Of a stretch of 64,000 bases of DNA, positions 32,723 through 41,883 are shown piece by piece; within the stretch, counting starts at the first letter, position 1, and each line of letters starts with the position of its first letter. Source of the stretch: Actinoplanes couchii (GTDB taxonomy: Bacteria > Actinomycetota > Actinomycetes > Mycobacteriales > Micromonosporaceae); the NCBI RefSeq assembly GCF_016862075.1, contig NZ_BOMG01000096.1:1-64000 (forward strand). Direction: 5' to 3'. Both the position numbers and the translations under genes were made by a program. The notes beneath the pieces are model-generated. The model was given only the letters and a program-made list of their open reading frames with translations, was not told the DNA's origin and searched no databases.

Positions 32723-33421
32723 ATGGCCAAGACCGTTCTGATCCTCGGCGCCGGACCGGGCAGCGGCCTCGCCGTCGCCCGGCGTCTCGCGGGTGAGGGC
32801 TATCAGGTCGCGCTGGTGGCCCGGCGCAAGGACAAGCTCGACGACCTCGTCGCCGGCCTCCAGGCGTCCGGAGTCACCGCGGCCGGTTTCGCACACGATC
32901 TGACTGACCTGCCGGCGCTGGCCGGTGTCGTGGACTCCGTGGTGGCACAATTCGGCCCCATCGACACCCTCGTCTTCGCCCCGTCGGCCGAGCACTGGGC
33001 CATCCCGGCGACCGAACTGACGGCCGAGGTCACCCGCGACTTCGCCGACCTGTTCCTCTACCCCCTGATCGAGGCGACCCGGCTGGTGCTGCCGGCCATG
33101 CTCGAACGCGGCGCCGGCCAGATCGTCTACATCAACGGCGGCCAGGCGATCGAAGCGCCGGCCGGCATGAGCGGCCCCGCTCCGGCCATGTCCGCGGCCC
33201 GCAACTACCTGGGCACACTGCGGCAGGAGGTGGCCGAGCGCGGAGTCGTGGTGTCCGCGGTCTTCGTCACCGCGCTGATCGAACAGTCCGCCGCGGCCGA
33301 GGCGGCCGCCGCATGGGATCCGGACAACGAGCACCCCCGGGTCTCGTCCACGGTGATCGCCGACGCGGTCTGGGCCTTCCACGACCGGAGCGCCGGCGGC
33401 TTCGAGGTCGTCGTCCCCTGA
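32723..33421 (+). CDS. Short-chain dehydrogenase/reductase
   Basis: A 232-aa SDR oxidoreductase. The nucleotide motif LILGAGPGSGLAVARRLAGE is of the less common GxGxxxG form, with ARRKDKLDDL next. The catalytic region is atypical: YINGGQAIEAP holds the usual Ser position as Gly/Gln, and SAARNYLGTL stands where YxxxK is expected (N-Y without a clear Lys four residues later). Activity may therefore be altered. ATG 32723 follows agaggga. Controlled by the adjacent TetR through the tandem operators. Confidence 0.82.
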   Translation: MAKTVLILGAGPGSGLAVARRLAGEGYQVALVARRKDKLDDLVAGLQASGVTAAGFAHDLTDLPALAGVVDSVVAQFGPIDTLVFAPSAEHWAIPATELTAEVTRDFADLFLYPLIEATRLVLPAMLERGAGQIVYINGGQAIEAPAGMSGPAPAMSAARNYLGTLRQEVAERGVVVSAVFVTALIEQSAAAEAAAAWDPDNEHPRVSSTVIADAVWAFHDRSAGGFEVVVP

Positions 33422-33422
33422 C

Positions 33423-34256
33423 GGCCACGGGCGCGGGACACGGCAGTTCGACACGGCCGCCGCAGCCCTGGACGAGGCCGAGGCCGCGTACCGGAAAATC
33501 GGTCTGGACCGGGAGACCGCGCAGCTCATCGCCGACGTCGTGGCCCGCCGGGCCCGGGTGCACGCCGAGGCGGGGCGGCCCCTGTCCGCCGTCGCCGATG
33601 CGCAGCAGGCCCTGCTCGGGTGCCTGTCGCTCGCCTCGGGGCCGCTGCGCTCCCCCGCCCGGATCGCCGTCGCCCGGGTCGCGGCGCACGTGGCCCAGGT
33701 GCAGCTGCTCATCGACGGTGACACCGATCTGACCGCCGGGGCGGCCGACTTCGCGATCCGCGAGGTGGTCGGTGGGCTCGGGCCGGGTGATCCGTTGCAG
33801 TTGTCGCCGATCGAGGCGGATCTGCTGGTACGCGCCGGAATGGTGGCCGTCATCATGCACACCGCCGCCGGGCGGCCCACCCTGGCCGAAGCCGCCGGTC
33901 AACTGGTCGGGCTGGAGGCGCACGCCCTGTTCGCCTGGGCGTCGCAGCAGGGCGACGTCAGCATGCGCCACCAGTTCCCGACGTTCGGCGTGGACTGGCT
34001 GTCCGCGGTGGTCAATTTCGGTCAGCGGCACGCCGAGCAGGAGTTGTGGCCGGCCGCCGTGGACGCGGCGGCCTGGCTCACCGGCATCGTCGGGCAGCTG
34101 GCCCCGTTCGCGATCGTCGACACCGGCGTACAGCGAAATGTCCTGGCCATCCTGGACTGGCAGGAGGGCATCTTCACGGCCACCGGCGACCCCGCGGCCG
34201 CCGCCCGGGTCGCCGAGGTCCGCACCACGGTCCGGGCGTCAGGCGGCCCCGGCTGA
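33423..34256 (+). pseudogene. C-terminal part of a helical-repeat protein, 5' end missing
   Basis: From the SDR stop onward an open frame reads RQFDTAAAALDEAEAAYRKI, ETAQLIADVVARRARVHAEA and on to 34256. It is a helical, TPR-like protein whose coding quality begins right at the SDR stop, with no start codon before GTG 33540, in mid-helix. The later part (FAWASQQGDVSMRHQFPTFG, QELWPAAVDAAAWLTGIVGQ) looks intact. The simplest reading is that a larger gene lost its front half when the TetR/SDR block arrived. Its 3' end overlaps the convergent PH-domain gene by 18 bp. A GTG start at 33540 (238 aa) is the alternative. Confidence 0.55.
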
Positions 34257-35825
34257 GGCCGGCAGCGCACGCCGCCCGGCGAGCTGCTCACGCTCGGTCT
34301 CCGGCAGGGTCATCGACGCGGCCAGTTCGGCGGCCAGCGCGTCCACCTGCGCCTGGTCGACGTCGGTGTCGAACGTCCACCGCAGGTTCTCGTCACGGGT
34401 GATCACGTCGATGGTCCCGGTGCCGGTCCGCCGCACGTACCGCACCAGGTCGGTGGAGATGTCCTGGCCGATCTCGCCCTCCTCGAGAAACGTGGTCGCC
34501 TTGGCGATGAGGATCCGGCGGTCGGTGACGGCCACCAGCAGCTTGTTCGCGGCCTTGTCCTCGGCCGCCCCGAACAGGCCCTTCGCCCCGTTGAAGATCG
34601 TGGACAGGGTGTCCGGGCCGTCCGGGTCGGCGGGGAACGCGAGTGCACGCAGCGTCTCGCCGTCGGCCAGGAACCAGCGCAGGATCTTCAGGTACGGATC
34701 GGCGGGCAGTTTCCGTGGCACGCAGGCGATCTCCGGGACCACCGGCACAGGACGCGGCGGGTGCAGCACGTCGGCCAGTGGCTCGATCGCCGCCAGCAGG
34801 GCGCCCGCTGTCTCGCGTACCACCTTGGCGTCCTTGAGTTTGCCCGGCAAGGGAAGCGCGGCCCGGCCGGGAAGCTCGACGATCACCCGCAGTTCCCTGG
34901 TCAGCGCGTCGACGATCCGGGTGGTCTCGGCCATCGCCGCGTCCAGTTCGGCGCGGGTGTCGCGGGCGATCAGGTCGACCAGCGCGACCTCGGCCGGGTC
35001 GTCCGGGCCGAGCGTCCGCGCCCGGGCGGCGTGCAGCGCCTTGTACCCGGTCCACGCCTTGACCGAGGAGAGCAGCGCGTGGGTGTCGACGAGGATCGCC
35101 TCGGCGTTGGCCTCGAAGTAGTCCCGCCGGCCGCGCGCACCGAGCTGGTCGATCTTGCCGATGTGGCCGCGGACGCTGCGCTGGTACAGGTCACACTGTT
35201 TGCGCAGCAGCACCTCGCTGGGCGCGACGCTGTCCCACAGCGAGGCCGGCACCGCCTTCAGCTCGCGGGCCTGCGCCATCGCCCGGTCGATGCCGTCGAC
35301 CAGCCCGGTCAGTTCGGCCCAGTGCTCGTCGCGAACCGTGGCCAGGACGTTGCCGGTGATGGCGATGTTCGTCCGGGTCAGGGCGGCGACCTCGCTGACC
35401 TGCATCTGCAAGCCGATCATGGCCAGTGCCGGGCCGATCGTCGCCGCCGACTGGGCGAAGCTCAGCACGTCCACCGGCAGCAGGCGGGCCTGGCCGACGA
35501 TCTGACCGTTGGCCATGATCGTCCCGAGGTTGGCACCGTCCTTGACGGCCAGGGTGCCGCCGGCCTGCAGCAGCGCCATCGACGAGTCGCTGAGCCGGTA
35601 GAGGCCCTGCATGCCGGCCAGCGCACTACCGATGTTGCCGGCCGCGGTGGCGATGTTGCCGATCGAGGCGAGCACGGTCGAGAGCCGGTCACGGTCGGCC
35701 GCGGGCACGAGTCCGAAGTCGATCAGATCCAGTTCGAGTTCCGTGGGCACGTCGCCGTAGACGACGGCGACTCCGGGAAGCACCTCCGCCAGGACCAGTG
35801 CGGCGTCGTCCGTCGAATCCTGCAT
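34239..35825 (-). CDS. Large protein with C-terminal bacterial PH domain
   Basis: A 528-aa cytoplasmic protein. The last 120 residues form a YokE-like bacterial PH domain (WFLADGETLRALAF, NKLLVAVTDRRILIAKATTF, DLVRYVRRTGTGTIDVITRD). The rest is helical and Ala-rich; two weakly hydrophobic stretches (LASIGNIATAAGNIGSALAG, SFAQSAATIGPALAMIGLQM) recall toxin- or membrane-associated helices rather than true transmembrane segments. ATG 35825 follows ggagga. Function unknown; such PH domains often bring proteins to membranes or partner proteins. Confidence 0.75.
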   Translation of the reverse strand: MQDSTDDAALVLAEVLPGVAVVYGDVPTELELDLIDFGLVPAADRDRLSTVLASIGNIATAAGNIGSALAGMQGLYRLSDSSMALLQAGGTLAVKDGANLGTIMANGQIVGQARLLPVDVLSFAQSAATIGPALAMIGLQMQVSEVAALTRTNIAITGNVLATVRDEHWAELTGLVDGIDRAMAQARELKAVPASLWDSVAPSEVLLRKQCDLYQRSVRGHIGKIDQLGARGRRDYFEANAEAILVDTHALLSSVKAWTGYKALHAARARTLGPDDPAEVALVDLIARDTRAELDAAMAETTRIVDALTRELRVIVELPGRAALPLPGKLKDAKVVRETAGALLAAIEPLADVLHPPRPVPVVPEIACVPRKLPADPYLKILRWFLADGETLRALAFPADPDGPDTLSTIFNGAKGLFGAAEDKAANKLLVAVTDRRILIAKATTFLEEGEIGQDISTDLVRYVRRTGTGTIDVITRDENLRWTFDTDVDQAQVDALAAELAASMTLPETEREQLAGRRALPASAGAA

Positions 35826-35946
35826 GTCGGTTCCTCCCCGGAGAAGACGCCGCAGTGTACGGCCGCACACCTGCCTGCCGACTCGGCGGATGTGGTGATC
35901 AAACGTTCGGCCCCGCGCGTCTGGCCTTCCCGGTGATCGATGCGCG

Positions 35947-36342
35947 ATGATCTCCGGCGTGGCTTTCGTTGTCTGGTTCATGGTCGGGTTCTATCTCGTT
36001 TGGGCGGGCGTGAAGCTGGGGTGGCGGCTTCAGGGACTGGACCGCGACGGTCTGCTCACACCCGGGACGGTGGTGCGCATCGAGCAGGATCCGCGCGGGA
36101 AGTCGCTGTTCGCGCCGGTTGTCGAGTACTCCGACCGGGCCGGGGTGCGGCACGAGTTCACCGTCGGGTTGAAGGCGTTCAAGCCGATCCATCCGGTCGG
36201 CGCCACGGTGCCGGTGCGCTATTTCCCGGGCCGCCCGGACACCGCCACGCTGGGATCGGTGCGGAACACCGTACTGACAATCGGTGTGCCGTTGATCGTG
36301 GGCCTTGCCTGTCTGGCGGCGGGCGTCTGGACGAAGGACTGA
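35947..36342 (+). CDS. DUF3592 membrane protein
   Basis: A 131-aa protein with transmembrane helices at each end (VAFVVWFMVGFYLVWAGVKL and LTIGVPLIVGLACLAAGVW). Between them is a DUF3592 beta domain (TPGTVVRIEQDPRG, FAPVVEYSDRAGVRHEFTV, VGATVPVRYFPGRPDTA). Family function is unknown. It is common in actinobacteria as a single gene. It is divergent from the PH-domain gene (121 bp between starts) and convergent with the next. Confidence 0.82.
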   Translation: MISGVAFVVWFMVGFYLVWAGVKLGWRLQGLDRDGLLTPGTVVRIEQDPRGKSLFAPVVEYSDRAGVRHEFTVGLKAFKPIHPVGATVPVRYFPGRPDTATLGSVRNTVLTIGVPLIVGLACLAAGVWTKD

Positions 36343-36362
36343 TCATTTTCAGTACGGGGTTT

Positions 36363-37298
36363 TTAGTACGGCAGGTCCGTCACGCACAGGGCGAAATCCT
36401 CGGCCAACCGGGCCACATAGGCCGGGTCGGGTTTGCCCATGTATTCGAGTCTGCTGTCCAGGGTGAAATCGATCAGCAGGTCGTGCCGGCCCACCGGGAC
36501 CTCGGACACCTCCAGCAGCCAGCGGAACACCCGGTCCACGCGGTGATGCCAGTCCAGGGCGTAGTCCTCGTAGTCACCGGCCGCGATGATCAGGTAGCGG
36601 GCGGCGCGCTCCCAGTTGTCCGGATCATCTTCGGTCAGTGGCTGGAACTCCTCGAACCGCCGGGCCAGCTCGACCAGCCACGCGTGCCAGCGGACCACCC
36701 CGGCGGTGATGCCCTCGACGGTGAACGGCTCGTCGCCCGGGGTGTTCCACCACGACACCCACGGGCCGTAGTGCTTCGCCAGGCCGGCGTACACCCCGGG
36801 ACCACCCGGCAGGAGCGCGTTGTACGCCACCCGCGGCAGCGAATCGACGTCGAACGGCCGACCGGTGGGATCGAAATCCGCCCAGGTCAGCTCGTTGTCG
36901 GTGGTGTACACCAGGTACCGATCGAGGGTCCGCCATGCTGGCGGGCCCTCGGCAGCGAGGATGCCCTTGGGCGCGGGCAGGTCCGCGAACCGGCCCCGGG
37001 CGTCGGTGGCGATCTCGACCAGCAACTCGTGCCAGGCCACGACATCCGCGGCGACCGCGGCCGGGCTCCGCTGCGACGTGTCGGCACGCCAGACGGCCCG
37101 CCGGTTCTTGACCTCGACGGTCTGCGCCCACCCCACCGCCCACGGGCCCAGCGCCTCGACCAGGGCGTCGGTCATCGTCTCGTACCAGTCGCCATCGGCC
37201 GGCCTCAGCCTACGGACCAGCGCCGGGATCCGGGCGGCGTCGAACTCCCGGCCCGCGGGATCGAGCTCGGACCAGGGCACCTGCCGCAGATGACGCAC
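36363..37298 (-). CDS. Hypothetical protein, Trp-rich
   Basis: A 311-aa protein of unknown function. GTG 37298 is chosen because the frame further upstream is antisense to the lipoprotein gene. It shows duplicated features: VPWSELDPAGREFDAARIPA and TWADFDPTGRPFDVDSLPRV, each followed by LGPWAVGWAQ or YGPWVSWWN and then a V.WH.LLVEIA / V.WHAWLVELA helix. That is two repeats of about 130 residues. A DUF-type immunity or SMI1-like role is possible but not supported by motif. Confidence 0.7.
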   Translation of the reverse strand: MRHLRQVPWSELDPAGREFDAARIPALVRRLRPADGDWYETMTDALVEALGPWAVGWAQTVEVKNRRAVWRADTSQRSPAAVAADVVAWHELLVEIATDARGRFADLPAPKGILAAEGPPAWRTLDRYLVYTTDNELTWADFDPTGRPFDVDSLPRVAYNALLPGGPGVYAGLAKHYGPWVSWWNTPGDEPFTVEGITAGVVRWHAWLVELARRFEEFQPLTEDDPDNWERAARYLIIAAGDYEDYALDWHHRVDRVFRWLLEVSEVPVGRHDLLIDFTLDSRLEYMGKPDPAYVARLAEDFALCVTDLPY

Positions 37299-37347
37299 CC
37301 GAACGAGGGTATCCGGGGCGGGCGAGCGGCTGGCATGATGCACGACT

Positions 37348-38637
37348 GTGTCGATGTCTCGCCGAGGTGTGCTCGGAGCCGGAATCACCGCCGCCACCGC
37401 ACTGCTGACCGGATGTGATCGGGGTCCCGAGGGCCGTGCCGAGGGCATCGGGGACACCGGGGGCACCGGAGGGGGAACACCGGTCACCGCCGCCGCGCCT
37501 GCCGTGCCGTACGCCGCGCCGTTGAAAACCGTCCTCACCAGATATCTGAAACCCACCAAGGCCAACCCGAAACATCCGACGTACGCCGGGGCGACAGCCG
37601 TCGTCATGGTCGGCAACAAGGTGACCGCGACCGTCACGGTGGGGCACGCGCTGCGGTACGGCGCCGGACCGGTCCAGCTGCCCGCCGCCAAACGGGTGGC
37701 GATGCGCGCCGACTCGATCTTCGACCTGGCGTCGCTGACCAAGGTGTACACGTCGATCCTGCTGTTGCAGCAGGTCGACAAGGGTGTGGTCGATCTGGAC
37801 GCGCCTGTCGCGCGGTACCTACCCGGGTTCACCGGCACCGGGAAGTCGAAGATCACCGTGCGAATGCTGCTCACCCACACCAGCGGCCTGCCGGTCGGCG
37901 CGACCGTCAAGGGGCTGCCGTCGCTGGCCGCCAAAAGGGCCCGTGTCCTGGCCACGCCGCTGGTGAAGGCAGCGACGCCCGGGACGGAGTACCGGTACTC
38001 CAGCGTCGGGTTGATGGTGGCCGCGCAGTTGGCCGAGAAGGTCACCGGCAAGTCCCTGGACGCGGCCCTGAAAGCCGGGGTGACCGGCCCACTGGGGTTG
38101 ACCGGCACCGGTTTCCTGCCGCTGAAGTGGGTGACGAACAAGGCCCGGATCGCCGCCACCGACGCCCGCACATCCCGGGGTCTGCTGCGCGGTGTGGTGC
38201 ACGACGACGTCGCCGCGCAGATGGGTGGGATCATCGGCAGCGCCGGGCTGTTCGGCACCGCCCGCGACGTGGCGGTCACCGGGCAGATGCTTCTCAACGG
38301 CGGCACCTACGGCGGGAAGCGGCTGCTGTCCGCGGCGATCGTCGCGGAGATGCTGACCAACCAGAACAAGGGGCTGCCCGCGGTGGACCCGGACCGTCCC
38401 GGCCGCCCGTCCGACCACGGCCTGGGCGTCACGCTGCGCCAGCCCTGGTTCATGGGCAAACTGTCGTCCCCGACGACGTTCGGCCACACCGGCTTCACCG
38501 GCACATCGTTGCTGGTGGACCCGAGCCGCCAGCTGGTGCTGGCCCTGCTGACCAACCGAGCCCACCCGAACTGGAGCTGGGCCAACCCCGACCCGATGCG
38601 CGCCGAGGTAGCGAACACCCTCACCAAATACCTGTGA
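37348..38637 (+). CDS. Lipoprotein serine hydrolase, beta-lactamase family
   Basis: A 429-aa class C beta-lactamase-like lipoprotein. The Tat-like signal SRRGVLGAGITAATALLTGC ends in a lipobox (LTGC), followed by a Gly/Thr linker. Active-site SLTK (in FDLASLTKVYTS), YSS in place of YSN (EYRYSSVGLMVAAQLAEKVT) and third box FGHTGFTG are present. It probably trims peptidoglycan or an ester at the cell surface. It is unrelated in operon terms to the pair at 17.8-20.1 kb. The start is GTG 37348 or ATG 37354. Confidence 0.86.
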   Translation: MSMSRRGVLGAGITAATALLTGCDRGPEGRAEGIGDTGGTGGGTPVTAAAPAVPYAAPLKTVLTRYLKPTKANPKHPTYAGATAVVMVGNKVTATVTVGHALRYGAGPVQLPAAKRVAMRADSIFDLASLTKVYTSILLLQQVDKGVVDLDAPVARYLPGFTGTGKSKITVRMLLTHTSGLPVGATVKGLPSLAAKRARVLATPLVKAATPGTEYRYSSVGLMVAAQLAEKVTGKSLDAALKAGVTGPLGLTGTGFLPLKWVTNKARIAATDARTSRGLLRGVVHDDVAAQMGGIIGSAGLFGTARDVAVTGQMLLNGGTYGGKRLLSAAIVAEMLTNQNKGLPAVDPDRPGRPSDHGLGVTLRQPWFMGKLSSPTTFGHTGFTGTSLLVDPSRQLVLALLTNRAHPNWSWANPDPMRAEVANTLTKYL

Positions 38638-38757
38638 CAGCGTCCTGACGCCTGGTTTGGTAGACCCGGACATCTGACGGCGTTCGATGCCCCACCTGGA
38701 AAGCTAAGATCGCTCAGTGAGTGAAAACCACCGTCGAGTTCGTAGGGTCGTCGTCCT

Positions 38758-39345
38758 TTGACGCTTCACCGTGCCCTGACCGAGGTCGGCAATCCGCCGC
38801 TGCGGCCACTGCCCGCCGAGGTTGTCGACCTTCTTCTCTCCGTGAACGCGCCACCGCGGCTGGCAGCGCATCTACGTGCCGTCCATGATGTCGCCGCCCA
38901 AATCACGGCGTGGCTTGCCGATCACTACCCAGCCCTGACGATCGATCGTGACGCTGTTCTGTTCGGCGCCGCCACCCATGACATCGGCAAAACGGCGCAT
39001 GCCGAGGAACTGTCCGGACCGGGCTCCCGGCACGAGCTGGCCGGGCAACGGCTGCTTCTCGACGCCGGCACCGATCCTTCCCTGGCACGCTTCGCCGCGA
39101 CCCATGCCAGCTGGCAGACGGCGACCGTCACTCCCGAGGATCTGATCGTCAGCCTCGCCGACAAGATCTGGAAAGGCAAGCGCGTCCCCGACCTCGAACA
39201 ACTCGTGGTCGATCAGCTTGCCGCAGCTTCGGGTCAGGAACCCTGGCAGGCCTTCCTCAACCTCGACGACCTGCTGAGCCACATCGCAGAGCACGCCGAC
39301 GACAGGCTCGCCTTCCAGAACAGCTACGCCACCACGACCTATTGA
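38758..39345 (+). CDS. HD-domain phosphohydrolase
   Basis: A 195-aa single HD-domain protein. The metal site is seen in HLRAVHDVA, LFGAATHDIGKTAH (HD pair) and ARFAATHASW; the conserved Asp is in IVSLADKIWKGKR. Such proteins hydrolyse nucleotide or other phosphoesters. The start TTG 38758 gives the usual MTLHRALTEVGNPPLRPLP opening. A short frame of 14 codons (GTG 38717, stop overlapping the TTG) precedes it and may couple translation. Sits alone upstream of the defence-like region. Confidence 0.82.
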   Translation: MTLHRALTEVGNPPLRPLPAEVVDLLLSVNAPPRLAAHLRAVHDVAAQITAWLADHYPALTIDRDAVLFGAATHDIGKTAHAEELSGPGSRHELAGQRLLLDAGTDPSLARFAATHASWQTATVTPEDLIVSLADKIWKGKRVPDLEQLVVDQLAAASGQEPWQAFLNLDDLLSHIAEHADDRLAFQNSYATTTY

Positions 39346-39438
39346 GAACTCCCTACGGTCGAGACCTACCAGCTCACCACTGCGCCGCCCTTGGTGAGTG
39401 TCAGGTCGGCTCTGAGGTTCTTCCGTCGGGCGAGGAGG

Positions 39439-39780
39439 TCAAAAGGTCCGGTCAGTGCCGAACCAGAACCATAGGAAAGGCATGGTCAGCAGTGCGGCGG
39501 TCACCGCCATGAACAGCATCGGATTCAGCAGGCACGCAGCGCGGAGCCGATGCCACTGGCGCCGGTTGAGGAGCACAGCGGCGATCAGTAATGCTGTGCC
39601 GACAACAGCGATCTCCGCCACGGCGAATCGGGCTCCGACCGGGCCGTACGGCCGGACCACGTCGTCGCCGTTGGCCGCACGGATGTAGTAGGTGAGGGTG
39701 TCGAGGGCGGCGATCGGAAAGATCGCACACCAGCCGATGAACAGGTCGCCGGCCAGCCAGACCAGCATGCTCCGGAGCAA
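39439..39780 (-). CDS. Small membrane protein
   Basis: A 113-aa protein with three hydrophobic helices: MLVWLAGDLFIGWCAIFPIA, FAVAEIAVVGTALLIAAVLL and PMLFMAVTAALLTMPFLWFW. Between the first two is a polar loop with a YYIRAANGDDVVRPYGP stretch. No known family is recognised. It may form a unit with the small secreted protein gene upstream on the same strand. Confidence 0.6.
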   Translation of the reverse strand: MLRSMLVWLAGDLFIGWCAIFPIAALDTLTYYIRAANGDDVVRPYGPVGARFAVAEIAVVGTALLIAAVLLNRRQWHRLRAACLLNPMLFMAVTAALLTMPFLWFWFGTDRTF

Positions 39781-39828
39781 GCCTCATCGGTGAACCTTCA
39801 CCGGCACGGTCACTGTGCTCCTCACGTC

Positions 39829-39996
39829 TCAACGGCTGGCAACCACCATGAACCATCCCGTCCGGGATTCGCCCCCGCCCGGGAGTTGGTCCAGTTTATA
39901 TCGGCCGGCATCGCTACAGGCCAGCTCACCACGTCGCCCAAGGCCAACTACGGTGATGCCGACGATAATGGCGGCAGCGGTAGCGGCAAACCTCAT
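39829..39996 (-). CDS. Possible short exported protein
   Basis: A 55-aa frame: a signal-like start MRFAATAAAIIVGITVVGLG, then CSDAGRYKLDQLPGGGESRT and GWFMVVASR. The region is compact and non-repetitive, which favours coding, but no family is recognised. An ATG further upstream (40080) would add 28 residues without a better signal. It sits 48 bp before the membrane protein gene on the same strand. Confidence 0.4.
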   Translation of the reverse strand: MRFAATAAAIIVGITVVGLGRRGELACSDAGRYKLDQLPGGGESRTGWFMVVASR

Positions 39997-40087
39997 CCGC
40001 GCAATGCCGGCGGCAGAAGAGGACGCTGCCCACCGCGCCGCACACAACCTCGCCGCGAGGGCCAAACCGCTAACCTGCATGGGCGAC

Positions 40088-40489
40088 CTACCTAAGCCGA
40101 ATTAAGCCCGCATTGGTGGCTCGAAAACCGCACATGCCCAGGTAGAAATGTTCGAGATGTGGTTCGAAGTCGACGTGCAGCCATTCGCATCCAGCTGCGC
40201 GGGCATCGTTAGCAGCAGCTTCGACGAGCCTGGTGCCGATACCCTGATGCCGGCGATCCGGATCGACCGCCGTGTCCAGGAGAAAAGCATGGGCACCACC
40301 GTCCCAGCAGACCTGAATGAACCCGACGAGCTGCCCAGCGTCGAACGCGCCGATCCACGTGAGCGCGTGTTCCTCCAGGCGTTGCGCCCACGGATGAACC
40401 TTGGCGAGGTCTCCGTCGAACGCGTGGGCATGCAACATGCTGAGCTGCCGGTCGTCAACAGCGAAACGGGGCACCAACTCAATCACCAC
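40088..40489 (-). CDS. GNAT-family N-acetyltransferase
   Basis: A 133-aa GNAT acetyltransferase. The acetyl-CoA site is in LDTAVDPDRRHQGIGTRLVE (the RRxGIG loop), after WIGAFDAGQLVGFIQVCWDG and before the C-terminal CEWLHVDFEPHLEHFYLGMC. GTG 40489 or 40486 gives a normal-length N-terminus (VIELVPRFAVDDRQL); longer frames add unrelated sequence. Substrate unknown. Confidence 0.85.
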   Translation of the reverse strand: MVIELVPRFAVDDRQLSMLHAHAFDGDLAKVHPWAQRLEEHALTWIGAFDAGQLVGFIQVCWDGGAHAFLLDTAVDPDRRHQGIGTRLVEAAANDARAAGCEWLHVDFEPHLEHFYLGMCGFRATNAGLIRLR

Positions 40490-40824
40490 GCAGGAAACGC
40501 TACCGCTATCATCGCCGGCCGCAGTTGGGCAGCCTGGCGGGAGCCGGACGTGGGCCTGTGCAACGTGCCTCATCGCGGCAAGGGAGTGTGTCCGTGCCAC
40601 TGCTCATCTTCGAGCCATAATTGAGGGTGAAATGTCTACTTAAGCGGAAGCGAGCGCAATTGGCTGTTTCGGGCACAATTTTTGAGCCGTAGGATCCAGC
40701 AATAAGCCGAAAACCCTCGATAAAAGCATTCTATTGACGCACTCTTTTCGGCACGAGCGCGCGCTTGGCGAAGTTGGTGCGGGCGTTCGTCCAAGGCGTT
40801 TCTCTCGGCTGCCATGATGGGTGG
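40490..40824. other. AT-richer intergenic stretch before the nuclease gene
   Basis: A 335-bp region with no supported gene. The segment 40620-40760 is clearly richer in A and T than its neighbours (cacaatttttgagcc, gataaaagcattctattgac). It probably holds the promoter of the nuclease gene and marks the left side of the accessory block to 45.5 kb. No flanking direct repeat or att-like sequence was seen. Confidence 0.5.
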
Positions 40825-41883
40825 ATGCCGCTGTATGAGATGACTTCCGACGTTCTGGAGCCCATACCGTCTACGACCTTCGCGGCAGAACAGGTGTTGG
40901 AGCGGGCTGACCTGCAGCGGCTGCTCCGCGCACGGATCGACATGATCGTGGATGGTGTCCTGGTCGTGGCGGAAGAGTTCGGGGCGTTCACCGATGCTCG
41001 GCGCCGTATCGACCTTCTAGGGGTCGACCGCGGTGGCCGGCTGGTCGTCATCGAGCTCAAACGCACCAACGATGGCGGCCATGTGGAGCTACAGGCGCTG
41101 CGGTATGCCGCGATGGTGTCGGTCATGACATTTGACGACCTCGTCGAACATCACGAGCACTACCTTGCCCAGGTCGAACCCGAAGCAGTCGACGAGGCTC
41201 GTAGTCGGCTGGCGGACTTCCTCGAGGATGCTGGCGGCGAAGACACGGTACTGAGCCGGGAAGTACGCCTGGTCCTTGTGGCAGCCGGATTCGACCGCGA
41301 GATCACCACTACCGTTCTCTGGCTGACCGACGTGTATGGCCTCGACATCCGCTGCGTAAAACTCACGCCGTACAAGGTCGCCGAACGACTACTGCTGGAT
41401 GTCCAACAGATCATTCCGCTACCTGAGGCCGGTGAATTGACCGTGCAGATCCGCCGGAAGCAGAACCAAGCCCGGGCGGCCAGCGGCGATGGCCGCGACT
41501 GGACTCAGTACGAGATCATCACGCCTTCAGGCCGCAGCGGGCCTCTACGCAAACGCTGGGCCGTGCTCACCATGGTGACAGCCCTGCACCAGGCAGGCAT
41601 CACCGCACAACAGCTCACCACCGCCATCCCACGCTCACGGTTTCTACCCGTCGAGGGCGTGCTGAACGGTGAAGACCTAGCCAAGGCGTTCCTGGCGACA
41701 TACCCCGGTTCCACCAAACGCCTCGGCCGCTGGTTTCTCGACGCGCCCCTGCATGATCAAGGAAGAACCTGGGTCGTCTCGAAGATGTGGGGCACAAACA
41801 CCGAACCGGTCCTCGACCGGCTCACCTCCCTAGCGCCGAACGCCGAGTTCAGCTACGAGCCGCTGGAGCATGACGAGGCCTGA
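40825..41883 (+). CDS. NucS/DUF91-like PD-(D/E)xK nuclease
   Basis: A 352-aa protein with an N-terminal nuclease core. The active-site motif is RRIDLLGVDRGGRLVVIELK (D63, E77, K79), preceded by VVAEEFGAF and followed by ELQALRYAAMVSVMTFDDLV. This is the endonuclease NucS/DUF91 type that cuts single-stranded or mismatched DNA. The C-terminal half (RKRWAVLTMVTALHQAGITA, SRFLPVEGVLNGEDLAKAFL) is a separate helical domain of unknown role. It is too different and too isolated to be the housekeeping mismatch-repair NucS; with Abi_C and dGTPase genes nearby, defence is a reasonable guess. Confidence 0.72.
   Translation: MPLYEMTSDVLEPIPSTTFAAEQVLERADLQRLLRARIDMIVDGVLVVAEEFGAFTDARRRIDLLGVDRGGRLVVIELKRTNDGGHVELQALRYAAMVSVMTFDDLVEHHEHYLAQVEPEAVDEARSRLADFLEDAGGEDTVLSREVRLVLVAAGFDREITTTVLWLTDVYGLDIRCVKLTPYKVAERLLLDVQQIIPLPEAGELTVQIRRKQNQARAASGDGRDWTQYEIITPSGRSGPLRKRWAVLTMVTALHQAGITAQQLTTAIPRSRFLPVEGVLNGEDLAKAFLATYPGSTKRLGRWFLDAPLHDQGRTWVVSKMWGTNTEPVLDRLTSLAPNAEFSYEPLEHDEA

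Noticed and set aside
37299..38306. Long N-terminal extension of the hypothetical gene at 36363
   Set aside because: It is antisense to the lipoprotein hydrolase gene; the GTG at 37298 gives a sensible start.
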